Shown here: positions 58,186-64,000 of the stretch, in pieces
How positions within the stretch are numbered: position 1 is the first letter of the stretch
How the letters are laid out: each line of letters begins with the position of its first letter
Assembly: GCF_014385105.1 (NCBI RefSeq)
Contig: NZ_JACRTE010000002.1
Span: forward strand, 1 to 64,000
Direction of reading: 5' to 3'
DNA from: Qingrenia yutianensis
GTDB lineage: Bacteria; Bacillota; Clostridia; UMGS1810
DNA: 64,000 bases
Notes under the pieces: generated by a model
What the model saw: only the letters and a program-made list of their open reading frames with translations
Database searches by the model: none
What the model was told of the DNA's origin: nothing
Made by a program: the position numbers and the translations under genes

Positions 58186-59151
58186 TTATGTCAAAAATTT
58201 TCTCACGCATTTGCCGTTTAAATAATCGCACTTTCTGCCCTGATACGTGTCGAGATATTCCATCTGCGCGTCAATGCTGTCTTTTATCTTCCACCAGCTG
58301 GTCGAATAATTGGCAAAAAGCGTGTGTTCCTCTTTTGCTCTGCCTATAAGGCGCTGAATAACAATTTCGGGACTTAAATATTCCAGAAACGTAATAACCT
58401 TGTCCGCATAATCGAAATAGCTTCCCATTTCAAACTCGGCGTTTTGATACATCTTTGCCATTTTTGTGTTTTTCACAATATAAAGGCAATGCACTTTAAC
58501 CTGTTTAACGCCGAGCGCGGAAAGCATTTTCGCATTTTCGATAACATCTGTTTTATCGTCCCACGGCAGATTTAAAATAAGATGCGCGCAGGTGTCGAAC
58601 CCGTATTTTTTAACGCGCAGAACCGCGTCGGTAAACTCTGCGAGCGTGTGTCCGCGGTTGATTTTTTCAAGTGTTTTGTAATTCACCGTCTGAAGTCCGA
58701 TTTCAACGCTTATTTCAACATTATACTCATTTTTAATATCGTTTAAAACTTCAAGGTATTCGTCGCTTATACAGTCGGGACGGGTGGAAACGGCAATTTC
58801 AACGATGTTTTCCTTTGCCGCCTCGCTTATAACGCGCTTAAAATCCTCAATCGGCATATATGTATTTGTGAAATTCTGAAAATACGCGATAAACTTTTTC
58901 GCCTTGTATTTTTTGCCGATATACTCCGCGTTGCGCCGTATTTGCTCCTTAACCGAAAGCGAGGACGGCAGATTTTCAAATGCCGCGCCGACATCTCCGC
59001 AAAAAATGCACCCGTCTTTACCGCATTCGCCGTCACGGTTCGGGCAGGTTATCGGCAGGTTTACGGGAAGTTTATATACCCTCTCGCCGTATTTTTGCTT
59101 CAGATAGTCAGAATATGCAAAATATCTTGTTTTACCTGTTTTGCCGTCCAT
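58186..59151 (-). CDS. TIGR01212-family radical SAM protein (YtqA-like)
   Basis: 321 residues from ATG 59151 (GGTGG upstream). N-terminal cysteine cluster PITCPNRDGECGKDGCIFC: a CX6-CX3-CX2-C arrangement at the radical SAM cluster position. Then YFQNFTNTYMPIEDFKRVI, AVSTRPDCISDE, SVEIGLQTVNYKTLEKINRG, LILNLPWD, typical of the TIGR01212 family related to Elp3. Substrate unknown, probably RNA-related. Not overlapping its neighbours. Confidence 0.9.
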   Translation of the reverse strand: MDGKTGKTRYFAYSDYLKQKYGERVYKLPVNLPITCPNRDGECGKDGCIFCGDVGAAFENLPSSLSVKEQIRRNAEYIGKKYKAKKFIAYFQNFTNTYMPIEDFKRVISEAAKENIVEIAVSTRPDCISDEYLEVLNDIKNEYNVEISVEIGLQTVNYKTLEKINRGHTLAEFTDAVLRVKKYGFDTCAHLILNLPWDDKTDVIENAKMLSALGVKQVKVHCLYIVKNTKMAKMYQNAEFEMGSYFDYADKVITFLEYLSPEIVIQRLIGRAKEEHTLFANYSTSWWKIKDSIDAQMEYLDTYQGRKCDYLNGKCVRKFLT

Positions 59152-59173
59152 ATGTACCACCGTTTATGTAATT

Positions 59174-59530
59174 TCAGCCCAAAAAGCTGTCTTTCATACT
59201 TTCATATTTTTCCTGTGTCGTATAATATATAAATCCGTACTCGTCGCAAAGCTTTTGCACAATGTGCGCCGTTTCGTCGTCGGTGCCCATATCCACAATG
59301 AGTATGCTCGGCACAAATCCTCCGCCGCCGAGGCTTAAACTTTGCCAGATTATGCTCCTTACAACTCCCTCAATGCACTTTGTGTGTTTTTTAATTTTTA
59401 TCACTACAAAAACGTCATCTTTAACCGCCGGAGTTTTTGAGAAAAACGCGCCGATAAGCCGTCTTGTAATGTCAATTACCGCATACACCGAAAGAAAGCA
59501 GAAAACGGATTTAAAAAACACCGCCAACAT
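59174..59530 (-). CDS. uncharacterised membrane-anchored protein (GT2-like fold fragment?)
   Basis: 118 residues from ATG 59530, with AGGGGTGT upstream. One N-terminal membrane segment (about 5-25, FFKSVFCFLSVYAVIDITRR), then VFVVIKIKKHTKCIEGVVRS and ILIVDMGTDDETAHIVQKLC. The latter two resemble the first beta-alpha-beta part of a glycosyltransferase-2 fold, but the protein is far too short to be an enzyme. Unrecognised. The ribosome site lies in one arm of a long hairpin (59538-59590) downstream of metK. Confidence 0.55.
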   Translation of the reverse strand: MLAVFFKSVFCFLSVYAVIDITRRLIGAFFSKTPAVKDDVFVVIKIKKHTKCIEGVVRSIIWQSLSLGGGGFVPSILIVDMGTDDETAHIVQKLCDEYGFIYYTTQEKYESMKDSFLG

Positions 59531-59537
59531 AACTCTA

Positions 59538-59590
59538 CACCCCTTTGCACTGCGCATAAAATAATATAATTTATGCTATGCAAAGGAGTG
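59538..59590 (-). promoter_or_regulatory. long hairpin covering the ribosome site downstream of metK
   Basis: Two nested stems: outer CACCCCTTTGCA (59538-59549)/TGCAAAGGAGTG (59579-59590) with one G-U position, inner GCATAAA (59554-59560)/TTTATGC (59570-59576). On the minus strand the arm nearer the downstream gene contains its AGGGGTG ribosome site. No T run follows, so it looks like a translation-blocking or processing hairpin more than a terminator. Confidence 0.6.
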
Positions 59591-59616
59591 CAGAAGCGTT
59601 ACTTTTATAATGAAAT

Positions 59617-60801
59617 TTACAGTCCGAGTTCTTTTTTGAGAAGCTCTGCCTTGTCTGTTTTCTCCCAGGTAAAGTCTGCGTCCTCTCTGCCGAAATGACC
59701 GTATGCCGCGGTTTTTGAATAAATCGGACGTCTTAAATCGAGGCCGCGGATAATAGCCGCCGGGCGCAAATCAAAGATTTTGCGTACAGCGTCCACGATT
59801 TTTGAATTTTCAATCTTTGAAGTCGAGAAAGTGTCAATGTCGATAAGCACCGAAACGGGCGAGCTTACGCCGATTGCATATGCAAGCTGAACTTCACAGC
59901 GTTTTGCAATGCCTGCCGCAACGATATTTTTTGCAACATAACGCGCCGCATAAGCCGCACTTCTGTCAACCTTTGTGGGGTCTTTGCCCGAAAACGCACC
60001 GCCGCCGTGGCGTGCATATCCGCCGTAGGTGTCAACAATAATTTTTCTGCCCGTAAGTCCGGTATCGCCCTGCGGACCGCCGACAACAAAACGTCCCGTG
60101 GGGTTTACGAAATATTTCGTTTCGCCGTCAAGAAGTTTTGCGTCAACAACGGGTTTTATAACATATTCCAAAATATCTTTTCTTATCTGCTCCGTTTCAA
60201 CGTCGTCGCTGTGCTGTGTTGACACCACGATTGTGTCAATTCTCTTGGGAACATCGTCGTCGTATTCAACGGTAACCTGTGTTTTTCCGTCGGGACGAAG
60301 ATACGGGAGCGTGCCGTTTTTTCTGACCTCGGTAAGTCTTTGAGCAAGCTTGTGCGCAAGCGAAATCGGAAGAGGCATAAGCTCTTTTGTTTCGTCGCAT
60401 GCAAAGCCGAACATCATACCCTGGTCGCCGGCGCCTGTATCAAGCGCGTCCGCATTTCCCTCTTTTGCCTCGAGCGATTTGTCAACGCCCATAGCAATGT
60501 CGGGCGACTGCTCGTCAATCGCGGTAACAACCGAGCAGGTGTCGCAGTCAAAGCCGTATTTTGCCCTGTCGTAGCCTATTTCCTTAATTTTTTTACGCGC
60601 GATTTTGGGAATGTCAACGTAGCATTTTGTTGTAATTTCGCCCATAATCATAACAAGTCCCGTGGTAACTGCCGTTTCGCAGGCAACACGCGCCATAGGG
60701 TCTTTTTCTATAATTGCGTCCAGCACCGCGTCGGAAATCTGGTCACATATTTTATCGGGGTGACCTTCCGTCACCGATTCTGAAGTAAAAAACTTTCTCA
60801 T
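59617..60801 (-). CDS. metK: S-adenosylmethionine synthetase
   Basis: 394 residues. [35 protein letters not shown] (signature), [20 protein letters not shown], and [19 protein letters not shown]. Forms AdoMet from ATP and methionine. No SAM riboswitch is present: only 37 bases separate it from the upstream gene. Confidence 0.97.
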   Translation of the reverse strand: MRKFFTSESVTEGHPDKICDQISDAVLDAIIEKDPMARVACETAVTTGLVMIMGEITTKCYVDIPKIARKKIKEIGYDRAKYGFDCDTCSVVTAIDEQSPDIAMGVDKSLEAKEGNADALDTGAGDQGMMFGFACDETKELMPLPISLAHKLAQRLTEVRKNGTLPYLRPDGKTQVTVEYDDDVPKRIDTIVVSTQHSDDVETEQIRKDILEYVIKPVVDAKLLDGETKYFVNPTGRFVVGGPQGDTGLTGRKIIVDTYGGYARHGGGAFSGKDPTKVDRSAAYAARYVAKNIVAAGIAKRCEVQLAYAIGVSSPVSVLIDIDTFSTSKIENSKIVDAVRKIFDLRPAAIIRGLDLRRPIYSKTAAYGHFGREDADFTWEKTDKAELLKKELGL

Positions 60802-60838
60802 AACTGTTCCCTTCTTTGGTATATTTCATATTTATATT

Positions 60839-61333
60839 TTAAAACAAGTATCCTGCAAGATTAAAAAGTCCGTAAGAGCCGGCAAGCATTATAAACCCTG
60901 CCGTAAGCACACCGAAAAATATCGGAGGCAGTGCGCGCGATATGCGCATATTGAGTATCGACGCTATAATCGCACCTGTCCATGCACCCGTTCCGGGAAG
61001 CGGAATTGCAACGAATATGAAAAGTCCGAGCATTTCGTATTTGACAATTTTGCCCGCCTTTTTCATAGAACGCTCCTGAACCCAGTTTGCAGCACCCGAA
61101 AGATGTTTTGTGGTTTTTAGCCAGTTTAAAATCGGGCGCAAAAACAAAATTACAAACGGAATGGGTATCATATTTCCGACAACGCTGATGATGTACGCCC
61201 ACACATAAGGCAAATCCGTCGCCGCGGCAAAAATTATCGAACCGCGCAGTTCCACAATCGGGAGCATTGACATAAAAAATACCGCTGTGTATCCATTCAT
61301 ATTTGAAAACCACGAAACAATGGCGTCTGACAT
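60839..61333 (-). CDS. small-multidrug-export-type membrane protein
   Basis: 164 residues, four or five membrane segments. Family patterns MLPIVELRGSIIFAA, GNMIPIPFVILFLRPILNWL, FVAIPLPGTGAWTGAIIAS and the C-terminal GVLTAGFIMLAGSYG. Belongs to the putative small multidrug export family (PF06695), where function is largely unproven. Start ATG with AAGGAG; directly upstream of metK, possibly co-transcribed. Confidence 0.85.
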   Translation of the reverse strand: MSDAIVSWFSNMNGYTAVFFMSMLPIVELRGSIIFAAATDLPYVWAYIISVVGNMIPIPFVILFLRPILNWLKTTKHLSGAANWVQERSMKKAGKIVKYEMLGLFIFVAIPLPGTGAWTGAIIASILNMRISRALPPIFFGVLTAGFIMLAGSYGLFNLAGYLF

Positions 61334-61398
61334 AAATTTACTCCTTAAAATTGCATATATGAATATAGTATCACAAAATTACTTTGTTTTCAAGATAT

Positions 61399-61836
61399 TT
61401 ATTTGTTTTCGAGCGCGTTAATTTTTTCAACCCTTTTAAGATGTTTTCCGCCCATAAATTCAGCATTTAAGAAAGAGTCGACAATGTCTTTCGCAAGTTC
61501 GTCGCCGAGCACTCTCGCGCCGATTGCAAGCGCGTTTGCGTCGTTGTGGTTTCGGCTTAAACGCGCGCTGTATGTATCCGAGCAGGCACAGCATCTTATG
61601 CCCTTGATTTTGTTTGCGCAAATGCTCATACCTATTCCCGTTCCGCAAATGAGTATCACCTTGTCGCACTCGCCCGAAACAACCGCACCGCAAGCCTTTT
61701 CGGCAATGTCGGGGTAATCCACGCTCTCTTTTGTGTATGTTCCGAAGTCCTTTGCCTCAATTCCCCTTTCGGCAAGGTGCGCTTTGATAATTTCTTTTAA
61801 ATCCACTCCCGCGTGGTCCGAACATATTGCTAACAT
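61399..61836 (-). CDS. rpiB: ribose-5-phosphate isomerase B
   Basis: 145 residues. AICSDHAGVDLKEIIKAHL, the catalytic-Cys motif LICGTGIGMSICANKIKGIR, and CSDTYSARLSRNHNDANALA. Interconverts ribulose-5-P and ribose-5-P (RpiB/LacAB family). An allose-phosphate isomerase is the less likely alternative. AAGGAG precedes the ATG. Confidence 0.93.
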   Translation of the reverse strand: MLAICSDHAGVDLKEIIKAHLAERGIEAKDFGTYTKESVDYPDIAEKACGAVVSGECDKVILICGTGIGMSICANKIKGIRCCACSDTYSARLSRNHNDANALAIGARVLGDELAKDIVDSFLNAEFMGGKHLKRVEKINALENK

Positions 61837-61869
61837 TTTTAAAATCTCCTTTGTTATTTTGATTATATT

Positions 61870-62568
61870 TTAATTTGTTTTAAATTCTTTCATTCGTTCG
61901 TTGTATTCCCTCTCCGCCTGACAGGTGCGAAGATAAACGGGAAGAATTGTATGGTAATCGTCAAATTCGCCGTTTTCCGCTTTTTTTTCGGCAAGATATG
62001 CAATCGACGACGCACGCGAAAGCATATGCATAGGCGGTGCGAAATACGCAAATTTTCCCATTTTTTCGGCAATTTTTTCTCTGTACGCAAAAACGCCGTC
62101 GCCCGTGAAAACGGTTTCTTTTCCGTCAAGCTCGCTCAAAAGCTCATCAAGGCTTACTGCGCGCTCGGACGCGATTTTTTCGCCGTTTTTGTAAAGCGCG
62201 TTATACACGTCGCCGCGGCGGGCGTCCATAATAGGGCAAACAATTTTGTCCGAGAAAGCAATATTCTGCGCAAGCGAATCGAGAGCGGATATGCCGATAA
62301 TTTTTTTGCCCCTCGCCTGACAAAGCGCCTTCGCGGCGGCAATACCTATTCTCAAACCCGTAAACGAACCGGGTCCGATACACGGCGCGAAAATGTCTAT
62401 GTCTTCAATGCTCATCGACGCTTTTTTAAGCACATCGTCCAGCATCGGCATAAGCATCTGCGAATGTGTTTTTTTGTTGCATATTGAAAATTCGCCCGTC
62501 AGTACGCCGCTGCACAAAACCGCGCAGGACGCATTGAGTGACGAGGTATCTATCGCGAGAATATTCAT
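61870..62568 (-). CDS. tsaB: tRNA t6A biosynthesis protein TsaB
   Basis: 232 residues. [53 protein letters not shown], and [15 protein letters not shown] are family signatures of the inactive kinase-fold partner of TsaD. Overlaps tsaE by four bases. A rimI gene, often next, is not in this window. Confidence 0.94.
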   Translation of the reverse strand: MNILAIDTSSLNASCAVLCSGVLTGEFSICNKKTHSQMLMPMLDDVLKKASMSIEDIDIFAPCIGPGSFTGLRIGIAAAKALCQARGKKIIGISALDSLAQNIAFSDKIVCPIMDARRGDVYNALYKNGEKIASERAVSLDELLSELDGKETVFTGDGVFAYREKIAEKMGKFAYFAPPMHMLSRASSIAYLAEKKAENGEFDDYHTILPVYLRTCQAEREYNERMKEFKTN

Positions 62569-62996
62569 ACGTTCCTCCGCTCAATTTTAATTTTTCTGTA
62601 ATTTTCCGATACCGATAAATCCTTTAAAATCCGTATTTCGTAATACGGCATATCAAAAAGTTCTCTTATATTATCCGCCCATTCAACCACGGTTATGCCG
62701 TCGCCGAAAAGATAATCGTCAAAGCCGATGTCATACATTTCATCGGGGGTTGAAATGCGGTAAACGTCAAAATGAAAAACGGGAACGGGCGCGTTTCGGT
62801 ACTCGTTCACAATAGTAAATGTGGGGCTTTGCACCGTTTCGCCGACACCAAGCGCACGGCACAGTGCAGACGTAAAATAAGTTTTCCCCGCACCGAGGTC
62901 GCCGTCAAGAGTGACAACATCTCCCGATTTTAAATTTCTCGCAAATTCCGCGGCAATTTTTTCGGTGTCCGCGGTACAGTTTGATATATATTCCAT
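62565..62996 (-). CDS. tsaE: tRNA t6A biosynthesis ATPase TsaE
   Basis: 143 residues. P-loop [35 protein letters not shown] and VEWADNI. Joins TsaB and TsaD in forming threonylcarbamoyl-adenosine in tRNA. Operon with tsaB. Confidence 0.95.
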   Translation of the reverse strand: MEYISNCTADTEKIAAEFARNLKSGDVVTLDGDLGAGKTYFTSALCRALGVGETVQSPTFTIVNEYRNAPVPVFHFDVYRISTPDEMYDIGFDDYLFGDGITVVEWADNIRELFDMPYYEIRILKDLSVSENYRKIKIERRNV

Positions 62997-63026
62997 AGTT
63001 TAAATCTCCGTATTTTATACGCTTTT

Positions 63027-63506
63027 TTACGCGTCGCAGACCGTGCACACCGCCTGCGCGGATATGCCCTTTTCCTCACCCTCAAAACCGAGTTTTTCGG
63101 TCGTGGTAGCTTTTATGCTGACGTTTTTAACATCAATTTTGAGCGCGTCTGCAATGTTTCGGCGCATTTGTTCGATATACGGCGCCATTTTCGGTTTCTG
63201 CGCAACAACCGCCGCGTCGATATTGTTAACCTTAAAGCCGTTTCGCAAAAGGATTTCGCGCACTTCTTCAAGAAGTTTGATACTGTAAATATCCTTATAT
63301 TTTCCGTCGCTGTCGGGAAAATGTCTGCCAATATCGCCGAGCGCCGCCGCGCCGAGAAGCGAATCCATAACCGCGTGAGTCAAAACGTCCGCGTCGGAAT
63401 GTCCCAAAAGACCTTTATCGTGCGGAATTTCCGCACCGCCGATTATAAGTTTTCGGCCGTGGGTTAAAATATGCACATCGTAACCCGTTCCAATTCTTAT
63501 TCCCAC
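63027..63506 (-). CDS. ispF: 2-C-methyl-D-erythritol 2,4-cyclodiphosphate synthase
   Basis: 159 residues. [20 protein letters not shown] (metal Asp/His), [31 protein letters not shown], and the C-terminal [20 protein letters not shown]. Step in the MEP isoprenoid pathway. Overlaps ispD by ten bases. Confidence 0.96.
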   Translation of the reverse strand: MGIRIGTGYDVHILTHGRKLIIGGAEIPHDKGLLGHSDADVLTHAVMDSLLGAAALGDIGRHFPDSDGKYKDIYSIKLLEEVREILLRNGFKVNNIDAAVVAQKPKMAPYIEQMRRNIADALKIDVKNVSIKATTTEKLGFEGEEKGISAQAVCTVCDA

Positions 63507-64000
63507 TTCAGCACCGCCTCCGCATACATTATATCATCACGCGTTGTAATTTTCAAATTATTTCTTTCTGTTTCGGTAATTTTCACCTTTGTGCCGTATT
63601 TTTCAATCAGCGCGCAGTCGTCGGTGACGTTCACCGCGTTTTTATCGGCATTTTCGTGCGCGTTAAGAATTAAATTCTTTTTGAAAATCTGCGGTGTGTA
63701 AATCCTGTAAACGTTTTCCCTGTCCACGGTTTCGGTGATAAATCCGTCAAAATCCGATTTTTTAAGCGTATCCGCACACCGTGCGCCGACTGCCGACGCA
63801 CCGAATTTTTCCGCGTCCGCAATGCAGTTTAAAATATCCTCTTTATCGACGAACGGACGCGCACCGTCGTGAATAAGCACAAAATCCGCATTGCCGTCAA
63901 CCTCGCAAAGGCACTTCAATACGGTTTTTTGTCTTGTTTCTCCGCCCGGAATAATTTTGCTCACCTTTGAAAGTCCGAGTTTTTTCACAAAGTCACTTGT
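63497..64000 (-). CDS. ispD: 2-C-methyl-D-erythritol 4-phosphate cytidylyltransferase (5' end off window)
   Basis: C-terminal 167 residues; the frame continues through the right edge, so the N-terminal CTP-binding motif is not visible. Seen: [61 protein letters not shown] and the terminal [17 protein letters not shown]. Consecutive MEP-pathway step before ispF, translationally overlapping. Confidence 0.94.
   Translation of the reverse strand, partial: TSDFVKKLGLSKVSKIIPGGETRQKTVLKCLCEVDGNADFVLIHDGARPFVDKEDILNCIADAEKFGASAVGARCADTLKKSDFDGFITETVDRENVYRIYTPQIFKKNLILNAHENADKNAVNVTDDCALIEKYGTKVKITETERNNLKITTRDDIMYAEAVLKWE

Noticed and set aside
60802..60838. SAM riboswitch upstream of metK
   Set aside because: Only 37 bases separate metK from the gene before it, too short for any SAM aptamer.
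1..64000. CRISPR array, restriction-modification or other dedicated defence genes
   Set aside because: No regularly spaced repeats, Cas, methyltransferase of the DNA type or nuclease genes were seen; the only tandem repeats are the 21-bp units at 12214-12269.

Overview
The window comes from the chromosome of an endospore-forming member of the Clostridia (Bacillota). Support for this: spmA/spmB and a cwlD-type amidase; the Bacillota order yicC-remA-gmk-rpoZ-coaBC-priA-def-fmt-rsmB-rlmN-prpC-prkC-rsgA-rpe-thiN; nadK-argR-recN; sigma-A promoters with 17-bp spacers; strong Shine-Dalgarno sequences; and SLH-domain surface anchoring. A gut species is plausible but is inference. No rRNA, tRNA, CRISPR array or insertion sequence was recognised.

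Positions 1-9.6 kb are the right-hand part of an integrated mobile element. Its genes are a ParM-like actin (cut by the window edge), a large serine recombinase with TnpW, a sigma-region-4-like protein, a DUF6076 protein, a secreted cargo protein, two TnpV paralogues, replication-initiator-like fragments, a small excisionase-like protein, an XRE repressor with divergent promoters, and a tyrosine integrase. The integrase is convergent with, and next to, the 3' end of rpsI, which suggests rpsI as the attachment site. Between the DUF6076 gene and the secreted protein lies a locus built like a type I toxin-antitoxin system: two convergent consensus promoters, a shared hairpin, and a hydrophobic toxin-like frame displaced by one extra A.

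From 9.67 to 12.1 kb are rpsI-rplM, a small membrane protein and cwlD. From 12.2 to 22.3 kb lies the most distinctive system in the window, a cobalamin-riboswitch operon. Tandem 21-bp repeats, a promoter, a B12 riboswitch and an intrinsic terminator precede four genes: a 1763-residue secreted SLH-anchored protein with a transcobalamin-like DUF4430 domain, a membrane-tethered DUF4430 protein, an ECF T component, and one polypeptide joining two ECF ATPases to a CbrT-like S component. Together they look like a complete surface-to-cytoplasm cobalamin capture and import chain for a Gram-positive cell (inference).

From 22.4 to 33.3 kb (mostly + strand) are htpG, nadK-argR-recN, a dCMP deaminase, an FHA protein with a SEDS protein, a D-2-hydroxyacid dehydrogenase with a cysteine-rich tail, a DUF421/DUF4363 pair and a MATE transporter. 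From 33.4 to 42.8 kb are a DivIVA-like protein, mgtE with a long leader holding a small ORF, spmA-spmB, a SigV/RsiV-like pair, an AbrB-type regulator behind a long structured leader, a TIM-barrel/acyl-CoA-ligase fusion, and a PqqD-like/S24-S26-peptidase pair.

From 42.8 kb to the end almost everything is on the minus strand: the housekeeping run thiN to yicC (read right to left: yicC, remA, gmk, rpoZ, coaBC, priA, def, fmt, Zn-peptidase, rsmB, rlmN, prpC, prkC, rsgA, rpe, thiN), then a TIGR01212 radical SAM protein, a small membrane protein, metK, a small-multidrug-export-type protein, rpiB, tsaB-tsaE and ispD-ispF, with ispD cut by the window edge.
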